Shown one piece after another: positions 6,448 to 13,115 of a DNA stretch of 13,115 nt (its first letter is position 1; each line of letters begins with the position of its first letter). The notes under the pieces were generated by a model, which worked only from the letters and a program-made list of their open reading frames with translations, was not told the origin of the DNA and did no database searches. This DNA is from Labilibaculum sp. (lineage in GTDB: Bacteria > Bacteroidota > Bacteroidia > Bacteroidales > Marinifilaceae). The translations under genes and the position numbers were made by a program. Where the stretch lies: positions 1 to 13,115 of the forward strand of contig JADGFH010000079.1 of the NCBI GenBank assembly GCA_016743925.1, read 5' to 3'.

Positions 6448-9400
6448 ATGGAAAAAATTGGTGTGAAAATTCTTACTATTGTTCTCCTTCTTTTTATTTT
6501 TTTCTCTGCCTTTGGACAGACACAATTTAATTTTGAACAGTTTACTGTAGAGGATGGCCTTGCTAGAAACAATATTCATGCAATTTACCGAGATCACTTA
6601 GGATATATCTGGATTGGAACTGTTGAAGGGCTGAATAAATTTGACGGGGCCAATATGTACAGTTATTTCCGAAATCCAAATTCGGAAAATTCATTACCCG
6701 ATGATAACATTGGCTTTATTGTAGAAGATGATTCTTTAAATTTGTGGGTTGGAACCGATCGTGGTCTGGTACTTTATAACAGGATAAAGGATGAGTTCAC
6801 CAAAATAGATTTGGACATAGATGGTGCCGATTTGATTTCATTCTGTAAGCTGAAAGGACAAATGGTATTTGGTACCACTAGGGGGATTGTTATCTATAAT
6901 TGCGAAACTAAAATTTTCCAATTCGAGCCATTTAAACAGATTGATTCCTCACTTTCCTCTAATCAATTACTAAGCTTCTCAGATGATGAGATCATCATTG
7001 CATCCTTTAATGCGGGATTATGGAAGTACAATTTAAGTACGAAGAAATTTGCTCCATTCGGAAAAGAACAGATCCGAGGAGTTGAAAGAATCATTCAGGA
7101 TGAAAGTGGAGTGATTTGGCTTACAACAAAGCATAATGGTCTACAACTGTTCGATAATGAGGGAGTGGAGATTGTAGATTCATTTGTAAATAAGATCATA
7201 GATCCGAAGTATCATTTTGTGAGAGATATGGTTGTACGGGATGGAAGTGTTTGGATTTCAACAGATGGAACAGGATTATTTGTTATTGACCGGAAGATGC
7301 AATCTGTTCGGCATATTCAAGAACGAAAAGGGGATGAAAATTCGTTACCTACCAATTCCTTAACGGACCTGTTTGTTGATGATTTTGGAAATATATTGGT
7401 TGGGTCGGTACGTTCTGGCATTATATGGATTCATGAAGGTTATATTCAGTCTTATACTGATGTGGTGGAGGGGAATCCTTATGGCTTAAGCAATTCCAAT
7501 GTGATTTGTGTTTTTGAAGACCATAATGGAGGAATTTGGATTGGGACTGATGGGGGAGGTTTAAATCTATTTGATCCGAATACAAATAGATTTGAGCATA
7601 TTAATGAATTCAAGAAGGCCAAGATTGTCTCTATTTGTTCTTTTGAAAAAGACAAATTACTGGTAAGTTCTTATCGTGATGAATTTAGGATATTTGATAT
7701 CAATCGTAAAAAATTTATAAATAGCAATGAATATGATTGGTTAATAGCACAAAGTGAATCCAATTTACAGATTCCTATTATTTTAAAAAAAGATCAACGA
7801 GGTAGAATCTGGAAACTTTCTGGAAAAACAAGTATTATTGGTTTGGATGGAAGCGTGGAACTTGTTAATGCAAGCAATGGATGGGATGGGCAATTATCCG
7901 GTAATGGTAATTGTCTTCAAATTGTAAATGAGGAAGAGCTTTTGGTTGGAAGTTTAAATAGAGTCAGCAAGGTTAATTTGAATGATAAGACCATCAAGAG
8001 TGTATTGTCATTAAAGGATCAGAAATGGTGGAATGGAAAGCGTAATAACTACATATATTCTTTTGCAAAAGATGGAGATTTGATCTGGATCTCTTCCTCT
8101 TTAGGAGTGTTTTCATATCATTGTAAAACGAATCAGGTAAAACATCATCCTAGTAATTTGTTTAAGACTACACACTGTATCGCTACAGGAAATAATAATA
8201 CGCTATGGATTGGTTCAGCTCGTGGACTTTATCGCTATATTCCAGAGAAGGAAAACTACCAGTTGTTTGGTAGAGCTGAAGGTGTTCGGGGATTTGAATA
8301 CATTAACCGTTCGGTTTTGAAAACTCGTAATGGCGATGTATATATGGGAGCAGTAGAAGGATTAGTGAAGATTTCTGCTGATGAAGAGTTTGGAGAAGAC
8401 AATTTAAATCAACAAATATCATTTGCCAATATTATGGCAGATGGAGCCGCTTTATGCAATTCGGAGCATTGCGACGAAAAAGGAATTCAATTGGCTTGGG
8501 ATAATACCAGTTTGGAATTCAATATAGTAGTCAATGAGAAAAGTCTTTTTCGGAAACGGATTTTTAGGCTTCTATTGGAAGGATATGATAAGGAAATTAC
8601 CGAAACTACAGAATCGCAGATTACGTTTTCTCATCTTCCCGCAGGTAAATATACTTTGAAAGTATGGTGTAATCAAGCCGATGGTACATGGTTGGATAAA
8701 TGCACCTCTTTAAAGGTGATTGTACCTCTACCTTGGTGGAAGAAGTGGTGGTTTATTTGGGGAATTATTATTTCAATTGTGCTTGTGTTTCTAATCATAA
8801 TAGATATCGGGAAAAAGCGTTCAACTTTAACAATGGAATTGCAAATCGAACGTGAACGGAGAAATCAAGTGAAACTCTTAAATGAACAGAAACTGGTTTT
8901 TTTTACCAATATCTCTCATGAATTGAGAACTCCTCTTAGTTTACTTTATGGGCCTTTGAATCTTTTGGTCAATGAGAAGAACTACTCAGGTGAGAAGGTA
9001 CGTGAAAATATTTTCATGATGTACCGACAGGCGCAAAAAATGAAACGTTTGATTGACCAGGTGATGGACATGAGAAAAATTGAGGCCGGTAAAGATGAGG
9101 TTATTCTAACAAGCATTATGATTGTTAATTGGCTGGAAGAATTTTTATCACAGTATGAATTTGAATTGAGTGATAAGAAAATATCTCTAGTAAGAGATTT
9201 ACCCAATGAAATACAGGTGGCATGTGATGTCGAAAAATTGGACAAAATTCTCTCCAACTTACTCTCAAATGCTATTAAATATTCTCCCAACGGAGGTAAT
9301 ATTATTATTACATTTAAAATTGATAAGGATCGATTGCTGTTTAGTCTGGCTGATGAAGGGAAAGGAATTACGGAAGAAGATATTCCTAAAGTTTTCGATC

Positions 9401-10395
9401 GATTTTTTCAGGCAGAAAATCATAAAGCTGGCTCTGGAATAGGCTTGTCATTTGTGCGGCAACTGGTGGAATTTCAAGGGGGTGAAATTTGGGTGAATAG
9501 CAGAGAAAATAGAGGTGTTGAGTTCGAGTTTTATTTGCCATTGAAGCAACAAGATATACTAAGTGGTGTGCTTAATTATGACGCTCCTGATATACTTAGT
9601 GGCGAGGTAGATTTTTCTGAAGAACAGTCTTTGGATTTCCTTAGAAATACAAAGTTATTAGTTGTGGAAGACGATCCTGAGTTAAGGAAATTTATAAAGG
9701 AAGGTTTGAGTAATTATGCCAGTGTTATTGAGGCCGAAAATGGTGAAGAGGCCTGGGATTTGGTTTTATCTGAATCTCCAGATCTAATTGTTTCGGATGT
9801 GATGATGCCAGTGATGGATGGTTTTAGTTTGTGCCGAAAAATCAGGGAAGATGCCAAGGTGAGTCATTTGCCCATCCTGTTATTAACAGCCAGAAGTGAT
9901 GCGGAGAGCCGTTTGGCTGGATACAAAAGTGGCGCAGATGCTTATCTTGCTAAACCATTTGGTATTGAGCTGTTGCGAGTTTGTATTATTAATATATTTA
10001 AGAATCGTTCGGTTCAGCGAGCTTTGGTACAATCAGCTACAAGCACTTCTCCTGAAAAGCTAACCTATAGTAATATAGATGAAGAATTTCTTAGAAAAGT
10101 AGTGACTGTTATTCATGATAATCTAGAGGACCCTGAATTTGAGGTGAACAAATTAACTGCAGAGTTTGCGATGAGTCGTTCTTCTTTTTATGTGAAAATG
10201 AAAGCTATTCTAGGTATGGGAGCGAATGAATACATCCGATTGACTCGTGTGAATGAAGCAGCTAAATTGTTAAAAGAGACTCCATTGAACATTGCGGAGA
10301 TATCTACAAAAGTCGGCTTTGTGAATCCTGGGTATTTTAGTACCGTTTTTAAGGAGGAAAAAGGAATATCACCTACCAAATTTAGAATGCTTTAA
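6448..10395 (+). CDS. Hybrid two-component system sensor/regulator (PUL-type)
   Basis: A 1315-residue one-protein signalling system. A signal peptide or N-terminal anchor (about 1-23, ending FGQ) precedes a periplasmic sensor with about 14 recognisable propeller-blade motifs of the Reg_prop type (IWIGTVEGLNKFD, LWVGTDRGLVLYN, IWIGTDGGGLNLFD and others) over about 27-650, which fits two seven-bladed propellers. A Y_Y_Y domain follows (about 657-765), then one TM helix (about 770-792). The cytoplasmic part has HisKA with phospho-acceptor His824 in SHELRTP, HATPase with NLLSNAIKYSPNG, DEGKGI and GSGIGLS (about 925-1035), a REC domain with Asp1117 in SDVMMPVMDG, and a C-terminal AraC-type HTH (about 1215-1315). 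No catalytic residue is missing. Known members bind a glycan fragment and activate adjacent susC/susD operons, which fits the receptor gene downstream. The ligand cannot be predicted. Confidence 0.95.
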   Translation: MEKIGVKILTIVLLLFIFFSAFGQTQFNFEQFTVEDGLARNNIHAIYRDHLGYIWIGTVEGLNKFDGANMYSYFRNPNSENSLPDDNIGFIVEDDSLNLWVGTDRGLVLYNRIKDEFTKIDLDIDGADLISFCKLKGQMVFGTTRGIVIYNCETKIFQFEPFKQIDSSLSSNQLLSFSDDEIIIASFNAGLWKYNLSTKKFAPFGKEQIRGVERIIQDESGVIWLTTKHNGLQLFDNEGVEIVDSFVNKIIDPKYHFVRDMVVRDGSVWISTDGTGLFVIDRKMQSVRHIQERKGDENSLPTNSLTDLFVDDFGNILVGSVRSGIIWIHEGYIQSYTDVVEGNPYGLSNSNVICVFEDHNGGIWIGTDGGGLNLFDPNTNRFEHINEFKKAKIVSICSFEKDKLLVSSYRDEFRIFDINRKKFINSNEYDWLIAQSESNLQIPIILKKDQRGRIWKLSGKTSIIGLDGSVELVNASNGWDGQLSGNGNCLQIVNEEELLVGSLNRVSKVNLNDKTIKSVLSLKDQKWWNGKRNNYIYSFAKDGDLIWISSSLGVFSYHCKTNQVKHHPSNLFKTTHCIATGNNNTLWIGSARGLYRYIPEKENYQLFGRAEGVRGFEYINRSVLKTRNGDVYMGAVEGLVKISADEEFGEDNLNQQISFANIMADGAALCNSEHCDEKGIQLAWDNTSLEFNIVVNEKSLFRKRIFRLLLEGYDKEITETTESQITFSHLPAGKYTLKVWCNQADGTWLDKCTSLKVIVPLPWWKKWWFIWGIIISIVLVFLIIIDIGKKRSTLTMELQIERERRNQVKLLNEQKLVFFTNISHELRTPLSLLYGPLNLLVNEKNYSGEKVRENIFMMYRQAQKMKRLIDQVMDMRKIEAGKDEVILTSIMIVNWLEEFLSQYEFELSDKKISLVRDLPNEIQVACDVEKLDKILSNLLSNAIKYSPNGGNIIITFKIDKDRLLFSLADEGKGITEEDIPKVFDRFFQAENHKAGSGIGLSFVRQLVEFQGGEIWVNSRENRGVEFEFYLPLKQQDILSGVLNYDAPDILSGEVDFSEEQSLDFLRNTKLLVVEDDPELRKFIKEGLSNYASVIEAENGEEAWDLVLSESPDLIVSDVMMPVMDGFSLCRKIREDAKVSHLPILLLTARSDAESRLAGYKSGADAYLAKPFGIELLRVCIINIFKNRSVQRALVQSATSTSPEKLTYSNIDEEFLRKVVTVIHDNLEDPEFEVNKLTAEFAMSRSSFYVKMKAILGMGANEYIRLTRVNEAAKLLKETPLNIAEISTKVGFVNPGYFSTVFKEEKGISPTKFRML
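9553..9602 (+). repeat. Imperfect direct repeat in the HATPase-REC linker
   Basis: GATATACTAAGTGG (9553-9566) recurs as GATATACTTAGTGG (9589-9602), one mismatch, 36 bp apart. Both copies are in frame and encode DILSG. The spacing equals 12 codons, so the linker between kinase and receiver may have grown by a small in-frame duplication. Confidence 0.5.
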
Positions 10396-10527
10396 ATATA
10401 CTAATATCTAATTTAAGCTCACTTTATTTGCAGTTGAAGTCACGTAATTTTGATTGGAACTTTAACTTCAAATCATTCTTATTCAAAAAATAAGTTGTGT
10501 CAAATATTGCATACAGTTCAAGAGGAG

Positions 10528-10541
10528 CGGCATCTTTGCCG
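10528..10541. repeat. Short hairpin CGGCA-TCTT-TGCCG
   Basis: A 5-bp GC-rich stem with a 4-nt loop, extendable by a G-T pair. It sits 132 nt after the sensor stop codon. Only a mixed AAATTCTT sequence follows rather than a T-tract, so it is a weak candidate terminator at best. Confidence 0.35.
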
Positions 10542-10596
10542 TAAATTCTTGCAAAACAAAAACTGCCACACGTAAATCATTTGATTGAAGAGTTAC

Positions 10597-10613
10597 TGCC
10601 ATATTTGATGGCA
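10597..10613. repeat. Inverted repeat TGCCAT-ATTTG-ATGGCA
   Basis: A perfect 6-bp stem with a 5-nt loop in the non-coding region before the SusC gene. It could be an RNA hairpin or a dyad operator. No T-tract follows. Confidence 0.4.
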
Positions 10614-10803
10614 TCTAATTGTAAGCAATCAGCTACAAGAATTTTACAATTATCCTCCTCCTGAAATCCTTCAGTAAAGTAAAAATTGTTCGACTAAATA
10701 CTTTTTTTGCGAGTGAAATTAATATCTATTCCCAATTCAAATAAAAAAGAGTGTTAATCAAACTGTTGACCTTAATCGTCATATAATCAGAGATGATACC
10801 GCT

Positions 10804-10825
10804 TTGTTTGGAAATATCCAAACAA
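10804..10825. repeat. Inverted repeat with perfect 9-bp arms (TTGTTTGGA / TCCAAACAA)
   Basis: Arms at 10804-10812 and 10817-10825 pair perfectly across a 4-nt AATA loop. It is the strongest dyad in the leader, about 140 bp before the receptor start. It may be a regulator-binding site or an RNA hairpin. AraC-family proteins usually prefer direct repeats, so the binding partner is uncertain. Confidence 0.5.
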
Positions 10826-10965
10826 CTGGATTCTATCAAAGATTCTGGACAGGATGAGAATACAAGCACTGTATTGGACGGAAACCAATTATTAAAGGAC
10901 GATATCAAACTCCCAATTTGTCTGCACTTCCTTTATTTGTTCCATAACCTATAATTTTAATGTAT

Positions 10966-13115
10966 ATGAAAAAAAATCTAATGAAGAGAGGGTGCAGTTT
11001 ATTACTGGCTTTCTTGTTCTCAACATGTGTGGTTTTTGCACAGGACACGAAAACCACAATTACCGGGAAGGTAATCGATGTAGATGGAATCCCTCTACCT
11101 GGGGTAAGTGTAATTGAGAAAGGAACAACGAATGGTACCTCAACAGGTATTAACGGGAACTATTCTATCAGCATAACTGCTGGTAAATCTATTATCTTCT
11201 CCTATATTGGCTTTGAAGCTCAGGAAGTGGTGATTGGTGAAGAAAATGTAATTGATATTACTTTACTTGACGAGACGACTGGTTTGGATGAGGTTGTTGT
11301 TGTTGGTTATGGTACCAAGAAGAAACTTAATTTAACTGGTGCTGTTTCTGTCGTAGATCTTGAAAAAGAAGTTGGTGAAAGACCTGTTGCAAACGTTAGT
11401 GCGATGCTTCAGGGTACTTTATCAGGTGTTACCTTGGGCACAAACAATTCAGGGGGAGAACCTGGTGCAACTCAAAGTATTAACATTAGAGGCTATGCAG
11501 GTGATCCGTATATTCTTTTTGATGGAATGCCAATTTCAGCAGCAGAGATGAATGCCATTAATCCAAATGACATTAAGGCCGTAACGACATTGAAAGATGC
11601 TGCATCTGCAGCTATTTATGGTTCCAAAGGTGCTTATGGTGTAATTTTGATTACATCAAAATCTGGATTCTCAGGTAAAACAAAAGTTACTATTTCAAGT
11701 AATTATGGTTTATCTGATGTAAGCATTGTACCAAATATGGCTAATAGTTTAGATCATGCCTTAATGTATAATGAAGGTGCCAAAAATTCAGGACAATCTC
11801 CTGTCTTTAATGCAGAACAGATAGACTTACTGGAACAGCAAATGGCTGGTACCTTAGGTTACCAAACCAAACTGAACGATAATGGAGACAGATGGGAAGG
11901 TGGTTATGCTAATACGGATTGGTATGAGCTCTTTTTTAAAGACAATGCTGTAAGAACAGAAAGTAATGTTTCTGTAAGCGGAGGTTCTGAAAAGACAACT
12001 TTTTTCCTGTCAGGAGGATTCTTGAAATCAGAAGGACAATTAAATTTTGGTAACAATAAGTACAGTAGGAAAAATTTAAAAGCAAAAATTTCACATAAAG
12101 TAAATGATTGGTTGAGTGTTGATGTTTTAGCGAATTATGCCAATGAAGAAAAGAAATTTCCTTCAGGTGGGTTTGGTACCTATACTTCATCAATTATTTA
12201 TCATCAATTAAGCCGAAGTTGGCCTAGTTCTCCTGCATATGATCCTGATGGAAATGTAATTTCAAATCACATTCTAAGACTAACAGGAGCAGGACATACC
12301 GTTGATAATTTTCAAACCTATACCAATAAGGTAACGGCTAATATTACACCTATAAAAGGCTGGGCTACAAATATTTCTTATCAGCAAAAAAATAAATTTT
12401 CAAAAACAGACCGAGAGCAATTTCGTAGTTTGTTGCCATATCCTGATGGGACGTCCAATAATATTGGTTATCCTTTAGATAAAATTGCAAAATCGACTAA
12501 TTTCGGAAAAGATGCTCTATTTAATATTGTATCTTCTTATGCTACGACAATTTATGAGGATCACAATATTTCTGGTTTGATAGGCTATGAAAAACGAGTT
12601 GAAGACTTTTCTTATTTGTATGGAAGTAGAGACAAGTTAATTACCCAACTGTTACCAGTCATTAATTTAGCAACTGGAGAGCAAAAAGCAAGTGATAGTA
12701 AGTCTACTTACTCTACTGAGGGTTATTTTGCCAGAATTGGATATAATTATCAAGAAAAATATCTGATAGAATTCAATGGTCGTCGCGATGGGAGTTCTTA
12801 TTTTCCAGATGGTAGAAAATGGGGATTCTTTCCTTCTGCTTCTGTAGGATATAATATTTCTAGAGAAAGTTTTTGGGAATCCATTGAGCCTGTAGTTAAC
12901 AGTTTAAAGTTACGTGCATCATGGGGTGAGTTAGGTGATCACAACAGAAGAAATGCTAGTAAATACCAGGAGTTGATGAATGGTGGTCGAGAAGGAAACT
13001 GGATCATCGATGGAAGTAGAACCAACTATACCACAAGACCTACTATTGTAAGTTCAAGTTTAACTTGGGAAACAGTTACTACGACTAACTTTGGTATTGA
13101 TGCAGGCTTATTTGA
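10966..13115 (+). CDS. SusC-like TonB-dependent outer-membrane receptor, 3' truncated by window end
   Basis: The frame stays open to the last base, giving 716 complete residues of a protein usually about 1000 long. It starts with a signal peptide ending VVFAQ. A carboxypeptidase-regulatory-like beta-sandwich follows (ITGKVIDVDGIPLPGVSV to SYIGFEAQEVVI), then the SusC signature LDEVVVVGYGTKKK with LTGAVS. The plug contains INIRGYAG, YILFDGMPI, NPNDIKAVTTLKDAASAAIYG and GVILITSKSG. The rest is beta-barrel sequence rich in aromatic and polar alternation. SusC proteins take up glycan oligomers with a SusD lid through TonB-driven opening, and a susD gene is expected just past the window. The upstream hybrid sensor is its likely regulator. 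Start candidates are ATG 10960, 10966 and 10981; 10966 (MKKN) gives a normal signal peptide. No frameshift was seen in the visible part. Confidence 0.93.
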   Translation, partial: MKKNLMKRGCSLLLAFLFSTCVVFAQDTKTTITGKVIDVDGIPLPGVSVIEKGTTNGTSTGINGNYSISITAGKSIIFSYIGFEAQEVVIGEENVIDITLLDETTGLDEVVVVGYGTKKKLNLTGAVSVVDLEKEVGERPVANVSAMLQGTLSGVTLGTNNSGGEPGATQSINIRGYAGDPYILFDGMPISAAEMNAINPNDIKAVTTLKDAASAAIYGSKGAYGVILITSKSGFSGKTKVTISSNYGLSDVSIVPNMANSLDHALMYNEGAKNSGQSPVFNAEQIDLLEQQMAGTLGYQTKLNDNGDRWEGGYANTDWYELFFKDNAVRTESNVSVSGGSEKTTFFLSGGFLKSEGQLNFGNNKYSRKNLKAKISHKVNDWLSVDVLANYANEEKKFPSGGFGTYTSSIIYHQLSRSWPSSPAYDPDGNVISNHILRLTGAGHTVDNFQTYTNKVTANITPIKGWATNISYQQKNKFSKTDREQFRSLLPYPDGTSNNIGYPLDKIAKSTNFGKDALFNIVSSYATTIYEDHNISGLIGYEKRVEDFSYLYGSRDKLITQLLPVINLATGEQKASDSKSTYSTEGYFARIGYNYQEKYLIEFNGRRDGSSYFPDGRKWGFFPSASVGYNISRESFWESIEPVVNSLKLRASWGELGDHNRRNASKYQELMNGGREGNWIIDGSRTNYTTRPTIVSSSLTWETVTTTNFGIDAGLF

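Larger units (their letters stand above)
10396..10965 (+). other. 570-bp non-coding leader/regulatory region between sensor and SusC gene
   Basis: No well-supported gene is found here. The region holds several short perfect inverted repeats, listed separately, plus a looser 7-bp pair TTGAAGT 10434-10440 and ACTTCAA 10465-10471 with a 24-nt loop. A 53-codon frame at 10793-10954 is open but lacks support. No exact TAnnTTTG promoter was found; TTTATTTG at 10931-10938 is a one-mismatch match without a partner element. Such a region would be expected to contain the binding site of the AraC-type regulator and the promoter of the receptor operon. No tRNA, rRNA or known riboswitch was recognised. Confidence 0.6.

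Noticed and set aside
10726..10908. 60-codon open frame on the - strand in the SusC leader
   Set aside because: There is no homology or ribosome-binding site, and it overlaps the inverted repeat. Open frames of this length are expected by chance.
10927..10940. TAnnTTTG promoter for the SusC gene (TTTATTTG)
   Set aside because: It has a mismatch at the key second position, and no -33 element is found at normal spacing. The nearest TTTG is only 11 nt upstream.

Overview
The window looks like a low-GC Bacteroidota chromosome, probably a marine or anaerobic Bacteroidales/Marinilabiliales-type organism. This rests on three things: a hybrid two-component sensor followed by a SusC-type TonB-dependent receptor, a TAnnTTTG-type promoter element, and AT-rich coding sequence. 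The species is an inference; I could not search a database. All recognisable genes are on the + strand.

Region 1 (1-957) holds the last codons of an upstream gene and a complete secreted endonuclease/exonuclease/phosphatase (EEP) family protein. The ten-codon tail at the left edge resembles the C-terminus of that same family, so two EEP genes probably lie in tandem.

Region 2 (1063-6254) is a compact six-gene cluster for oxyanion uptake and pterin-metal cofactor sulfur transfer. In order it encodes a MoeB-type E1 enzyme fused to a rhodanese domain, a lipoprotein with two fused ModA-like binding modules, a ModB-type permease, a short ModC-type ATPase, a MoaD/ThiS-type sulfur carrier ending in Gly-Gly, and a second MoeB/ThiF/HesA-like protein. 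The last four genes overlap or nearly touch (TAATG, ATGA, 2-nt gap). The second E1-like protein has lost several nucleotide and Mg-binding residues but keeps both zinc CxxC pairs. The likely job is molybdate or tungstate import coupled to building or customising the dithiolene cofactor. A tungsten enzyme such as aldehyde:ferredoxin oxidoreductase is a plausible client, but none is in the window.

Region 3 (6448-13115) is the start of what looks like a polysaccharide utilisation locus. A 1315-residue hybrid two-component system has about 14 propeller blades, Y_Y_Y, one TM helix, HisKA, HATPase, REC and an AraC-type HTH. After a 570-bp non-coding stretch with several perfect short inverted repeats comes a SusC-like receptor truncated by the window end. 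The regulator most likely senses a glycan fragment in the periplasm and activates the receptor operon. The substrate cannot be told from the sequence.

No RNA genes, CRISPR arrays or insertion sequences were recognised. The most interesting points are the paired canonical and degenerate E1 proteins around a single carrier, the double binding protein with cysteines in ligand-site loops, and the structured leader of the SusC gene.
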